From contig NZ_FNEQ01000011.1 in NCBI RefSeq assembly GCF_900100205.1, positions 186,001-250,000 of the forward strand: 64,000 bases of DNA, given 5' to 3'. Position 1 is the first letter of the stretch. Each line of letters opens with the position of its first letter. The position numbers were made by a program, and so were the translations under genes. The stretch comes from Duganella sp. OV510 (GTDB lineage: Bacteria > Pseudomonadota > Gammaproteobacteria > Burkholderiales > Burkholderiaceae_D). Positions 26,094-34,855 of the stretch are shown piece by piece. The notes below the pieces were generated by a model, which saw only the letters and a program-made list of their open reading frames with translations, did no database searches and had not been told where the DNA came from.

Positions 26094-27878
26094 ATGACAA
26101 CGATTAAAACCATCGGCGCCGCGAGCGCCCTGTTGTTCTCCCTGATCCTGGGCGTCGCCCACGCCGACAACGCCGCTCCCGACCTGGAAGCCCGCCGCGC
26201 GGCCCTGAATAGCCTGCTGAAAGAACAGTGGGAATACACCATGCGCACCAGCCCTGAATGGGCCTCGCTGATCGGCGACAAGCGCTTCAACGACAGGTGG
26301 TCGGACTTCTCGCAGGCTGGCATCGACGCCGACCTCAAGGCCAGCGGCGAATTCCTCAAGCGTTTCGAAGCACTGGATACCAGCGGCTTCCCGCTGCAGG
26401 AGCAGCTGAACCGTGAACTGATGGTGCGCCAGCTGCGCCAGAATATCGAAGGCGCGCGCTTCAAGGACTGGGAGATGCCGCTGGCGCAGAACTCCGGCGT
26501 GCATATCGATACGCCGATGATTATTTCGGCGCTGTCGTTCGAGACGGTGAAGGATTATGAGGACTACATCAAGCGCCTGCGTGCGTTGCCCAAGCTGTTC
26601 GAGCAGACCCGCGTGCAGATGGAGAACGGTGTGCGCGACAAGCTGATGCCGCCGCAATTCCTGATTCCGAAGATCGTCAAGCAGTGCGAAGACGTGGCGG
26701 CAATGAAGCCGGCTGATTCACCGTATGCCGAACCGCTGAAAAAATTCCCTAAAGAGTTTTCGGCAGCCGACAAGGCGCGCCTGAGCAAGGAAGTCCTGGC
26801 GGCAGTGAAGAACGATGTCGCACCGGCGTACAAGAAGCTGGCGGTCTACACCAAGACCAAATACCTGCCATACGGCCGCAAGGAAGTCGGCATGTGGTCA
26901 CTGCCGGAAGGCGCGGCACGCTATACCTTCAAGGCCAAGTCCTCGACCACCACTGACATGACGCCGGAGCAGATTCACCAGCTTGGCCTGTCGGAAGTGA
27001 CGCGGATTGAAGCGCAGATGCTGGAGACGGCGAAGAAGCTGGGCTATAGCGATCTGAAGACCTTCAACAAGGCGCTGGCCGCCGATCCGGCGCTGCATCC
27101 GAAGTCGCGCCAGGAAATCCTCGACCTGTATCAGAAGTACACCGACCAGATGTACACCAAGCTGCCAGCGCAATTCGGCATCCTGCCGAAAGGTAAAGTG
27201 GAGATCAAGTCGGTGGAGGAATTCCGCGAGAAGGGCGCTTCCGCTGCCGCTTACATGCCGGGTTCTCCGGATGGCAAGCGTCCGGGCCGCGTGATGGTCA
27301 ATACCGGCGATTTCGCCAACCGTTCCACCATCGGCATCGAAACCACGGCGCTGCACGAAGGCGTGCCGGGCCACCACATGCAGCTGACCATCGCGCAGGA
27401 GATCACCGGCCTGCCGGACTTCCGCCAGCAAGGCAACTACACCGCCTATGCGGAAGGCTGGGCGCTGTACTCGGAACGCCTGGGCGAGGAGCTGGGCTTC
27501 TTCAAGGAGCCGCATAGCTACTACGGCCACCTGCAGGATGAAATGCTGCGCGCGATCCGCCTGGTGGTGGATACCGGCCTGCATTACAAGAAGTGGAACC
27601 GTCAGCAGGTGGTGGACTTCTTCCATGACCACTCGGGCATCGAGGAAGTCGATGTGCAGAGCGAGACCGACCGCTACATCGTCTGGCCTGGCCAGGCGCT
27701 GGGCTACAAGATCGGCCAGCTGAAGATCCTCGAACTGCGTGACTACGCCCGCAAGGAACTGGGCGACCGCTTCGACATCCGCGCCTTCCACGATCAGGTA
27801 CTGGGCGCCGGCGCGCTGCCGATGGATGTGCTGGAAACCCACATCAAGGAGTGGGTAGCCGGCCAGAAGAAGGCCTGA
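26094..27878 (+). CDS. DUF885 family exported protein (probable metallopeptidase)
   Basis: A 594-residue protein with an N-terminal signal peptide (TIGAASALLFSLILGVAHA). It matches the DUF885 pattern: WASLIGDKRFNDRW near the N-terminus, LGLSEVTRIEAQML, and the zinc-site motif TTALHEGVPGHHMQL, followed by EGWALYSERLGEELGF carrying a third likely ligand Glu. These features resemble gluzincin metallopeptidases. It is presumably periplasmic. The substrate is unknown. Confidence 0.88.
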   Translation: MTTIKTIGAASALLFSLILGVAHADNAAPDLEARRAALNSLLKEQWEYTMRTSPEWASLIGDKRFNDRWSDFSQAGIDADLKASGEFLKRFEALDTSGFPLQEQLNRELMVRQLRQNIEGARFKDWEMPLAQNSGVHIDTPMIISALSFETVKDYEDYIKRLRALPKLFEQTRVQMENGVRDKLMPPQFLIPKIVKQCEDVAAMKPADSPYAEPLKKFPKEFSAADKARLSKEVLAAVKNDVAPAYKKLAVYTKTKYLPYGRKEVGMWSLPEGAARYTFKAKSSTTTDMTPEQIHQLGLSEVTRIEAQMLETAKKLGYSDLKTFNKALAADPALHPKSRQEILDLYQKYTDQMYTKLPAQFGILPKGKVEIKSVEEFREKGASAAAYMPGSPDGKRPGRVMVNTGDFANRSTIGIETTALHEGVPGHHMQLTIAQEITGLPDFRQQGNYTAYAEGWALYSERLGEELGFFKEPHSYYGHLQDEMLRAIRLVVDTGLHYKKWNRQQVVDFFHDHSGIEEVDVQSETDRYIVWPGQALGYKIGQLKILELRDYARKELGDRFDIRAFHDQVLGAGALPMDVLETHIKEWVAGQKKA

Positions 27879-27882
27879 TACG

Positions 27883-28749
27883 CTACAGGCGCCGTAGATC
27901 TACCTTTGTCACCCACCACGCGCGATTGCGGAAAGTGAAGTCCAGCGGCCCGATGCCAACTACCTTGCCATCGGCCGCCTGGATCTCGCCGGACTTCGGC
28001 AGCGTGGTCAGGTCCGCATTGCGGTCGGCCAGCACGTCCAGCGCCTGCAACAGGCGCGGATCATCGCGCTTCATGGCGGCGCAGATGCCGTACTGGTCGC
28101 ATACCTGCACCGGGAAATCGATGAAGCGCACGGCGCGGTCCAGCATGTCCTCGTTGCCAAGATAGTTGAACACCCAGCCGGCGGTGTCCGCCAGGTCACG
28201 CGCACGCGCAAGGACGGCATCATTCTCCTGCTGTAGCTCTTCGCGCATCGAGCGGCCCTGCGCGAACTGCATGTCGTCGACACGCCAGCCCTTGTCATCT
28301 TCATACACCAGTGCATAGCGGATCTGGCGCTCATAGGCTGCGCCCATGTCCGGGTACACATTGAAGACTGCTTCCACCATGTTCTCGCCGACCCGCTCTG
28401 CCCTGAAGCCGGCGCGCTCGAAGTCCAGGCTGGGCGATACTTCCTGCGCATCGAGGAACACGTCGCCATCGGCGCCATAGCCGCAGATATCGTCGCCGCG
28501 CGACAGCGCGTAGCACAACTGGTTGTTGGCGTCGACCAGCGCTTCCAGTTCCTTTGAGTAGAAGGAGCCAGGCGGCACCTGGCTGGCCTGCCGCTGGTCC
28601 GGCCGTGACAGGTGGTCTTTATAAAATTCGGTAATCAGGTCGATCTGTTGCTGCTTCTCCGACCACTGCTTGTCCGCCATCAGTGCCACCATGGCGAAGG
28701 CAAACAGGCATACGCCGAGCGGCAGCAGGCGTTTCTTATTGATTTTCAT
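27883..28749 (-). CDS. Hypothetical membrane-anchored protein
   Basis: A 288-residue protein starting MKINKKRLLPLGVCLFAFAMVALMA (cut short here), an N-terminal membrane anchor or signal. The rest is soluble and Asp-rich: YEDDKGWRVDDMQFAQG resembles DUF3828-type domains with a duplicated module, since PGSFYSKELEALVDANNQL and DPRLLQALDVLADRNADL look like related halves. No catalytic motif is visible. The start overlaps the AraC stop by 4 bases, so the two are co-translated. Its 3' end faces the DUF885 gene. Confidence 0.7.
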   Translation of the reverse strand: MKINKKRLLPLGVCLFAFAMVALMADKQWSEKQQQIDLITEFYKDHLSRPDQRQASQVPPGSFYSKELEALVDANNQLCYALSRGDDICGYGADGDVFLDAQEVSPSLDFERAGFRAERVGENMVEAVFNVYPDMGAAYERQIRYALVYEDDKGWRVDDMQFAQGRSMREELQQENDAVLARARDLADTAGWVFNYLGNEDMLDRAVRFIDFPVQVCDQYGICAAMKRDDPRLLQALDVLADRNADLTTLPKSGEIQAADGKVVGIGPLDFTFRNRAWWVTKVDLRRL

Positions 28750-29648
28750 GGCGTAGCCCGGAGTTTCTTGATGTCTTGCATGGGTGGTGCGCCGAACAGG
28801 CGGCGGTATTCACGGCTGAATTGTGATGCGCTTTCGTAGCCCACCTTGTACGCTGCGGTGGTGGCGTCGACATCGCCGTTCAGCAGCAGCGTGCGCGCCT
28901 GCTGCAGCCGCAGTTGTTTTTGATACTGCATCGGTCCCATCGTAGTCACCGCCTTGAAGCGGTGGTGCAGGCTGGAGACGCTCATGTTGGTGGCCTGCGC
29001 CAGGTCTTCAACGCGCACTGTCTGATCGTAGCGCTCCTTGAGCCAGGCGATGGCTTTGCTGATGCCTCGGTCCTGCTGGTCCAGTACCACGTTCTGGTAC
29101 AGCTGGCGGCCATATGGTCCGTTCAGCATGCGGTAAATGATTTCGCGCTTCAGGCCCACTGCCAGGAAGGCCGCTTCCGCAGCCGGCGCTTGCAGCAGGC
29201 GCACCAGCTGGTACAAGGACTCCTGCAAGGCATCGTCGGTCTTGCCGACGAAGGCGCCGCGCACCGGCTGTTGCGTGTCGATGGCGACTTTCGCTTCCAG
29301 CACGATGGCCGCAATCTCCGCCGGATCGAGTTCGATGTTCAGCAACAGGTAAGGCTGGTCCGGTGTGGCGTTGACGATGTGGCCGGAGGCCGGCATGTCG
29401 ACCGACACCACCAGGTATTCGCCAGGGCCGTAATCGAGAATGTCATCGGCCAGATGCACGCGCTTCCCGCCTTGCAGGATCACGCAGCAAGAGGGCTTGA
29501 GCACGCCCTTGCTTATTGGCGTCGGATGCGAGGAGTGCAGCAAGGAGAGAAACGGCATCGCCGTCGCCACCCGCTGCTCATCCAGCACATGCTGCTGGAC
29601 GATGTCGATCATTTGATCGAGCCGCGAGGGGGCGAGGTCACGTTTCAT
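28746..29648 (-). CDS. AraC family transcriptional regulator
   Basis: A 300-residue regulator. An N-terminal AraC_N cupin-type domain (GVLKPSCCVILQGGKRVHL, GPGEYLVVSVDMPASGHI) precedes two C-terminal helix-turn-helices (VEDLAQATNMSVSSLHHRF and ATTAAYKVGYESASQFSREY, ending RLFGAPPMQD). It begins 2 bases after the uvrA stop codon, so it is probably transcribed with uvrA, at least in part. Its ligand and targets are unknown. Confidence 0.9.
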   Translation of the reverse strand: MKRDLAPSRLDQMIDIVQQHVLDEQRVATAMPFLSLLHSSHPTPISKGVLKPSCCVILQGGKRVHLADDILDYGPGEYLVVSVDMPASGHIVNATPDQPYLLLNIELDPAEIAAIVLEAKVAIDTQQPVRGAFVGKTDDALQESLYQLVRLLQAPAAEAAFLAVGLKREIIYRMLNGPYGRQLYQNVVLDQQDRGISKAIAWLKERYDQTVRVEDLAQATNMSVSSLHHRFKAVTTMGPMQYQKQLRLQQARTLLLNGDVDATTAAYKVGYESASQFSREYRRLFGAPPMQDIKKLRATP

Positions 29649-29650
29649 GC

Positions 29651-32497
29651 TTACTTCAACAGTGGCACCAGGTATTTGCCGGTAACGCTGGCAGTGTTGG
29701 CAGCCACTTCCTCCGGCGAACCGCTGGCGATGATCTTGCCGCCGCCAGCACCGCCTTCAGGGCCGAGGTCGACGATCCAGTCGGCTGTCTTGATGACGTC
29801 GAGATTGTGCTCGATGATGACCAGCGTGTTGCCCTGGTCGCGCAGGCGGTGGATCACTTTCAGCAACAGGTCGATATCGTGGAAGTGCAGGCCGGTGGTC
29901 GGCTCGTCCAGGATGTACAGCGTGCGGCCGGTGTCGCGCTTGGACAGTTCCAGCGACAGCTTGACGCGCTGCGCCTCGCCACCCGACAGCGTGGTCGCGC
30001 TCTGCCCCAGCTTGATGTAGCCGAGGCCCACATCCAGCAGCGTATGCAGCTTGCGCGCGATCACCGGCACCGGCTTGAAGAACTCGTGCGCGTCTTCGAC
30101 CGTCATGTCGAGGATCTCGGTGATGTTCTTGCCCTTGTACTGTACTTCCAGCGTTTCGCGGTTATAGCGCTTGCCGTGGCAGACGTCGCACGGCACGTAG
30201 ACGTCCGGCAGGAAGTGCATTTCCACTTTCAGCACGCCATCGCCCTGGCAGGCTTCGCAACGGCCGCCCTTGACGTTGAACGAGAAACGGCCGGCGCTGT
30301 AGCCGCGCTCTTTTGCGGTCGGCACGGTCGAGAACAGGTCGCGGATCGGCGTGAACAGGCCGGTATAGGTCGCAGGATTCGAACGCGGCGTACGGCCGAT
30401 CGGCGCCTGGTCGACCGAGATCACCTTGTCGAAGTGTTCCAGGCCGCTGATGGTGTCGTGCGGCGCCGGTTCGGTTTGCGAACCATACAGGTGACGCGAC
30501 AGTGCCGGGAACAGCGTATCGTTCACCAGCGTGGACTTGCCGGAGCCGGAAACGCCGGTCACGCAAGTCATCAGGCCAACCGGCAGCGTCAGATTGACCT
30601 TCTTCAGATTATTGCCGGTGGCGCCGGTGATGACCAGCTGCCGGTCCGGATCGGCAACGTGGCGCTTCTTCGGCACTTCAATCTTGCGCGTGCCGCTCAG
30701 GTACTGCGCGGTCAGCGATTTTTTATTTTTCAGGATGTCCTTCAGCGAACCGGCGGCGATCACTTCGCCACCATGCACGCCGGCGCCCGGCCCCATGTCC
30801 ACCACGTAGTCGGCGGTGCGGATCGCATCCTCATCGTGCTCCACCACCAGCACGCTGTTGCCGATGTCGCGCAGGTGTTTCAGCGTGTCGATCAGGCGGT
30901 CGTTGTCGCGCTGGTGCAGGCCGATCGACGGTTCATCCAGCACATACATCACGCCGGTCAGGCCGGAGCCGATCTGCGACGCCAGGCGGATACGCTGCGC
31001 TTCGCCGCCCGACAGCGTGTCGGCGCTGCGGTCCAGCGACAGGTAGTCCAGCCCGACGTTGTTAAGGAACTGCAGGCGCGAGATGATTTCTTTCACTACG
31101 CGGTCGGCGATTTCCTTCTTCGCGCCTTTCAGCTTCAGTTGCTCGAAGAACGACAGCGTTTCGCGCAGCGGCTTCTCGGCGATCTCGTAGATCGCGCGTT
31201 CCTGCTTGCCGCTGCCGACTTTCACATAACGCGCTTCGACGCGCAGGCGCGCACCTTCGCACGACGGGCACTTCTTCTCGTTGATGAACTTCGCCAGTTC
31301 CTCTTTCACCGCCATCGAGTCGGTTTCGCGGTAACGGCGTGCCAGGTTGTTGACCACACCTTCAAAGGTGTGTTCCTTGACCACGGTGCGGCCGCGCTCA
31401 TTGATGTAGGTGAACGGGATCGAGGTTTTGCCGGAACCGTTCAGCACCGCTTCCTGTGCCGCCTTCGGCAGTTTTTCAAACGGCAGGTCCAGGTCGAACT
31501 CGTAGAAGGCCGCCAGGTTGGACAGCATCGAGAAGTAAAACTGGTTGCGGCGGTCCCAGCCCTTCACCGCGCCGGAAGCGAGGGAAAGATTGGGGAAGGC
31601 GACGATGCGCTTCGGATCGAAGAATTCGATGTGACCGAGGCCGTCGCACTCCGGGCACGCGCCCATCGGGTTATTGAAGGAGAACAGGCGCGGCTCCAGC
31701 TCCTGCAGCGAGTAGCCGCAGGTATTGCAGGCGAACTTGTTGGAGTAGACGTGTTCCACTCCCGTATCCATTTCCAGCGCAACGGCGCGGCCATCGGCCA
31801 GGCGCAGCGCGGTTTCGAAGCTTTCGGCCAGGCGCTGCTTGATGTCGGCGCTGACCTTGATCCGGTCGATCACCACATCGATGGTGTGCTTCTCGGTTTT
31901 CTTCAGCTTCGGCAGGTCATCTACTTCGTAGATCCTGGCATCGTGCGTGCCGCTCTGTATGCGGAAGCGCACGAAGCCCTGCGCCTGCATCGCCTCGAAC
32001 AGGTCGACATGCTCGCCCTTGCGGTTGGCCACCACCGGCGCCAGGATCATCAGCTTGGTATCGGCTGGCAGGGCCAGCACCGCGTCCACCATCTGCGACA
32101 CGGTTTGCGCGGCCAGCGCCTGGTCCGGGTGGTTGATGCAGTAGGGCGTGCCGACGCGCGCGTACAGCAGACGCAGATAGTCGTGGATCTCGGTCACGGT
32201 GCCGACCGTCGAACGCGGGTTGTGCGAGGTGGCTTTCTGCTCGATCGAAATCGCTGGCGACAGGCCTTCGATCAGGTCGACGTCCGGTTTCTCCATCAGT
32301 TGCAGGAACTGGCGGGCGTAGGCCGACAGCGATTCCACATAGCGGCGCTGGCCTTCGGCGTACAGCGTGTCGAACGCCAGCGACGATTTGCCGGAGCCGG
32401 ACAGGCCGGTAATCACAATCAGCTTGTTGCGTGGCAGGTCAAGATTGATGTTTTTCAGGTTGTGCGTGCGTGCGCCGCGAATGCGGATCTGTTCCAT
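29651..32497 (-). CDS. uvrA: Excinuclease ABC subunit A
   Basis: A 948-residue damage-recognition ATPase of nucleotide-excision repair. The ATG at 32497 gives the family start MEQIRIRGARTHNLKNI; eight extra residues upstream are possible. It has two ABC modules: Walker A GLSGSGKSSLAFDTLYAEG with SLSAYARQFL, signature LSGGEAQRIRLASQIGSG, then GVSGSGKSTLVNDTLFPAL and LSGGEAQRVKLSLELSK. Zinc-finger cysteines are CNTCGYSLQELEPRLFSFNN...CPEC and CEACQGDG...CDVC. A LexA box sits 92 bases upstream. AraC and hypothetical genes follow closely. Confidence 0.97.
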   Translation of the reverse strand: MEQIRIRGARTHNLKNINLDLPRNKLIVITGLSGSGKSSLAFDTLYAEGQRRYVESLSAYARQFLQLMEKPDVDLIEGLSPAISIEQKATSHNPRSTVGTVTEIHDYLRLLYARVGTPYCINHPDQALAAQTVSQMVDAVLALPADTKLMILAPVVANRKGEHVDLFEAMQAQGFVRFRIQSGTHDARIYEVDDLPKLKKTEKHTIDVVIDRIKVSADIKQRLAESFETALRLADGRAVALEMDTGVEHVYSNKFACNTCGYSLQELEPRLFSFNNPMGACPECDGLGHIEFFDPKRIVAFPNLSLASGAVKGWDRRNQFYFSMLSNLAAFYEFDLDLPFEKLPKAAQEAVLNGSGKTSIPFTYINERGRTVVKEHTFEGVVNNLARRYRETDSMAVKEELAKFINEKKCPSCEGARLRVEARYVKVGSGKQERAIYEIAEKPLRETLSFFEQLKLKGAKKEIADRVVKEIISRLQFLNNVGLDYLSLDRSADTLSGGEAQRIRLASQIGSGLTGVMYVLDEPSIGLHQRDNDRLIDTLKHLRDIGNSVLVVEHDEDAIRTADYVVDMGPGAGVHGGEVIAAGSLKDILKNKKSLTAQYLSGTRKIEVPKKRHVADPDRQLVITGATGNNLKKVNLTLPVGLMTCVTGVSGSGKSTLVNDTLFPALSRHLYGSQTEPAPHDTISGLEHFDKVISVDQAPIGRTPRSNPATYTGLFTPIRDLFSTVPTAKERGYSAGRFSFNVKGGRCEACQGDGVLKVEMHFLPDVYVPCDVCHGKRYNRETLEVQYKGKNITEILDMTVEDAHEFFKPVPVIARKLHTLLDVGLGYIKLGQSATTLSGGEAQRVKLSLELSKRDTGRTLYILDEPTTGLHFHDIDLLLKVIHRLRDQGNTLVIIEHNLDVIKTADWIVDLGPEGGAGGGKIIASGSPEEVAANTASVTGKYLVPLLK

Positions 32498-32588
32498 GGG
32501 ATTTTTGGCCTTTAGAGTCAACCCGACACTATAGCCGGGTTTGAATTCTCGCGCCGGACGCTGGATGGATCGTGCAGGCGGCGCGCTA

Positions 32589-32604
32589 CACTGTATATAA
32601 TACC
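32589..32604. promoter_or_regulatory. LexA (SOS) box upstream of uvrA
   Basis: CTGTATATAATACCAG, with flanks giving ACTG-N10-CAGTA, is one base away from CTGT-N8-ACAG and fits the TACTG(TA)5CAGTA consensus closely. It lies in the 126-bp gap between cobA and uvrA. Confidence 0.8.
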
Positions 32605-32623
32605 AGTATTTTCTTGCGGCGTT

Positions 32624-33343
32624 TCAACTCGCCTGGTGCGGGCGTTGCTGCAATGCTTCACCGATCATCACCAGTACCGGGCCGTGGGCGTCATCCAGGC
32701 CGTTGGCCAGGCCGGTCAGTGTCAAACGCACAATGCGCTGGTCGGCGCGGCTGCAGTTTTCCACCACCACCACCGGCAGGTCCGGGCGGCGGCCTTCGGC
32801 CAGCAGACGGGCGGCGGTGGCGGCGGCTTCGCGGCCGCCCATGTACTGCACCAGCGTGTCGGTTTCCGGCAGCGCCGGGTGATCCGGCTCGCCGGGCGCG
32901 GTGCTGGATGTGAAAAAGGCAACGCTGCGTGCGGTGCCGCGCCGGGTCAGCGGCTGCTTGGTGGCAGCTGCCGCCGCTAGTGCGGTGGTGATGCCGGGGA
33001 CGATTTCGACGTCAATGCCTTCCGCCTCCAGCGCGCGCAGTTCTTCATCGGCGCGGCCGAACAGCATCGGATCGCCGCCCTTCAGGCGCACCACGCGCTG
33101 ATAGCGCTGCGCGCATTCGACCAGTTGCTGGTTGATGACGGTTTGCGCGGTCGAGCGCTGGCCGGAGCGTTTGCCGACCGAAATCAGCTCGGCCTGGGCG
33201 CACAGGGCCAGCATCTCCGGCGTGACCAGCGCGTCGTACAGCACCACTTCGGCCTCGCCCAGCAGACGCGCGCCGCGCACGGTGATCAGGTCTGCTGCTC
33301 CCGGTCCTGCTCCGATCAAATACACTTTCCCCAGCGCCGTCAT
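32624..33343 (-). CDS. cobA: Uroporphyrinogen-III C-methyltransferase (SUMT)
   Basis: A 239-residue SAM-dependent enzyme that makes precorrin-2 from uroporphyrinogen III, the branch point to cobalamin and sirohaem. Motifs: VYLIGAGPGAADLIT (P-loop-like SAM site), VVRLKGGDPMLFGRADEEL, and EIVPGITTALAAAAATKQPLT in pieces. It lacks the CysG oxidase/chelatase half, so the later step must use another protein (CbiX here). It is divergent from the riboswitch-led cbi operon. Confidence 0.94.
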   Translation of the reverse strand: MTALGKVYLIGAGPGAADLITVRGARLLGEAEVVLYDALVTPEMLALCAQAELISVGKRSGQRSTAQTVINQQLVECAQRYQRVVRLKGGDPMLFGRADEELRALEAEGIDVEIVPGITTALAAAAATKQPLTRRGTARSVAFFTSSTAPGEPDHPALPETDTLVQYMGGREAAATAARLLAEGRRPDLPVVVVENCSRADQRIVRLTLTGLANGLDDAHGPVLVMIGEALQQRPHQAS

Positions 33344-33414
33344 ACCTGTCCTTTTTTACGTTACAGGGCGAATGATACCGGCTTGGCACGCATTTGGGGC
33401 TAGTGTAAGATGCG

Positions 33415-33580
33415 ATCCTTGGGTGCGCCGCTTCTTTCGGGACGGCGTTAAACGGGAAACCGGTTCAATTCCGGTGCAGCCCCCGCTGCTGTAAGCCAGA
33501 CGACTCCGTCATCACGTCACTGCGTTAAATCGCGGGAAGACACGGAGAAGGATGAAGGCGAGCCAGAATACCGGCCCAAA
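33415..33580 (+). ncRNA. Cobalamin (adenosylcobalamin) riboswitch
   Basis: The core shows the conserved pieces in order: GGGAAACCGGTTCAATTCCG, GTGCAGCCCCCGCTGCTGTA, and the B12 box GCCAGAATACCGGCC at 33562-33576. It reads rightward into cbiMNQO and the corrin genes. Bound cobalamin should reduce expression of the operon. The 5' boundary is approximate. Confidence 0.93.
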
Positions 33581-33636
33581 AGTCAGCATCATTCCCGGGG
33601 TGGGGAAGCCGCTGTCGACCGGCTCTCTGCATCTAT

Positions 33637-33698
33637 CTTCCCGTCGACCGTCCTTCTTCTCTCCCGCCTGGTGTCCGTATAGACCATTCGACGGGAGG
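33637..33698 (+). promoter_or_regulatory. Shine-Dalgarno-sequestering hairpin of the riboswitch leader
   Basis: CTTCCCGTCGA (33637-33647) can pair with TCGACGGGAGG (33688-33698) over 11 positions with one G-U pair, burying the GGGAGG ribosome-binding site of cbiM. GTCGAC at 33614-33619 could pair with GTCGAC at 33643-33648 instead and free it. This looks like a translation-control expression platform. Confidence 0.6.
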
Positions 33699-33704
33699 TT
33701 TCGA

Positions 33705-34388
33705 ATGCACATCATGGAAGGCTTTTTGCCGCCCGTGCATGCAATGGGGTGGGCAGCCGCCTCCTTGCCTTTTCTGGCCTGGGGCTTGCGCTCCATTGGC
33801 CGCGACCTGCAAGTCCATCCTGAACGGCGCATGCTGCTGGGCGTGGCGGCGGCGTTCGCGTTTCTGCTGTCCGCGTTAAAACTGCCGTCGGTGACGGGTA
33901 GTTGTTCGCATCCCACCGGGGTTGGCCTGGGTGCGGCCTTGTTCGGCCCGGCGGCCATGGTGCCGGTGGGCTTTGTGGTGCTGCTGTTCCAGGCGCTGTT
34001 GATGGCGCACGGCGGTTTGACCACGCTCGGTGCAAACGTATTTTCGATGGCGATTGTCGGCCCGTTCGTGTCCTACGGTGTGCTGCGTGCGGCGGCGGGC
34101 ATGGGCTTGTCGCGTTCCGTGTCGGTGTTTCTGGCAGCGTGCCTGGGCGATCTGGCGACGTATGTCACCACATCCTTGCAGCTGGCGCTGGCGTTTCCGG
34201 CGGCTGTGGGGGGCTTTGGCGTATCGTTCGCCAAGTTTGCCGGCATCTTCGCGTTGACGCAGGTGCCGATCGCGATCAGTGAAGGTCTGCTGACGGTACT
34301 GGTGGTGAACGCCATGGTGCGCTTCAATGCGCACGAATTGCGCGCGCTGCCGGTGATGGCAATTGGCGCGCGCAAGGAGGCGGCATGA
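33705..34388 (+). CDS. cbiM: Cobalt ECF transporter S component CbiM
   Basis: A 227-residue integral membrane protein, the metal-recognising subunit of the CbiMNQO cobalt importer. The mature start MHIMEGFLPPVHAMGW supplies the N-terminal amine/His cobalt site typical of CbiM. The ATG at 33705 follows GGGAGG; an in-frame upstream extension reads through the riboswitch leader and is rejected. Other CbiM features: KLPSVTGSCSHPTGVGLG, QALLMAHGGLTTLGANVFSM, GVSFAKFAGIFALTQVPIAI. Overlaps cbiN by 4 bases. Confidence 0.95.
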   Translation: MHIMEGFLPPVHAMGWAAASLPFLAWGLRSIGRDLQVHPERRMLLGVAAAFAFLLSALKLPSVTGSCSHPTGVGLGAALFGPAAMVPVGFVVLLFQALLMAHGGLTTLGANVFSMAIVGPFVSYGVLRAAAGMGLSRSVSVFLAACLGDLATYVTTSLQLALAFPAAVGGFGVSFAKFAGIFALTQVPIAISEGLLTVLVVNAMVRFNAHELRALPVMAIGARKEAA

Positions 34389-34855
34389 AGGTGCGTAACT
34401 GGATGCTGGCGCTGGCCGTGGTGCTGATCACCGTGCTGCCGCTGCTGCTGGTCAGCGCGCCGCCCGCCTTGCCGGGCGCCGAAGCACCCGAAGTCTTCGG
34501 TGGCGCCGACGCACGCGCGCAGCAGGCCATCGGCGATATCGCGCCGGGCTACGAGCCGTGGTTCAAGCCGGTGTTCGAACCAGCCAGCGGCGAAATCGCC
34601 TCGCTGCTGTTCGCGCTGCAAGCGGCCATCGGCGCCGGCGTCATCGGCTACTGGCTCGGCCTCTCCGTCGCCCGCGACCGCTCCCGCCGCGAAGTGGCCG
34701 CCGCACTAGCCCACGCCACCGCCAGCAGCCACGCCACCGCCAGCAGCCACGCCGCCGCGAGCAGCCACGTTGCCGCCAGCGCCCACGTCGCCGGCGCGGA
34801 CCACGGTTCGTCGGCGTCCGCCGCCGCGCTCCGCCAGGATCGCCGTGCTGATTGA
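34385..34855 (+). CDS. cbiN: Cobalt transport protein CbiN with His-rich tail
   Basis: A 156-residue accessory subunit of the cobalt importer; ordinary CbiN is about 90-110 residues. The family part (residues 1-100) has membrane segment MLALAVVLITVLPLLLVSA, the periplasmic GYEPWFKPVFEPASGEIASL, and a second membrane segment FALQAAIGAGVIGYWLGL. The extra C-terminal part is a Ser/Ala/His repeat (HATASSHATASSHAAASSH), probably metal-binding on the cytoplasmic side. It overlaps cbiQ by 11 bases. Confidence 0.92.
   Translation: MKVRNWMLALAVVLITVLPLLLVSAPPALPGAEAPEVFGGADARAQQAIGDIAPGYEPWFKPVFEPASGEIASLLFALQAAIGAGVIGYWLGLSVARDRSRREVAAALAHATASSHATASSHAAASSHVAASAHVAGADHGSSASAAALRQDRRAD

Noticed and set aside
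29516..32515. A 999-residue plus-strand frame opposite uvrA
   Set aside because: The plus-strand frame is a composition shadow of a strongly conserved uvrA; no domain is seen.
33552..33704. In-frame N-terminal extension of cbiM through the riboswitch
   Set aside because: It would cover the B12 box and remove the N-terminal MHIMEGF metal site; GGGAGG supports the start at 33705.
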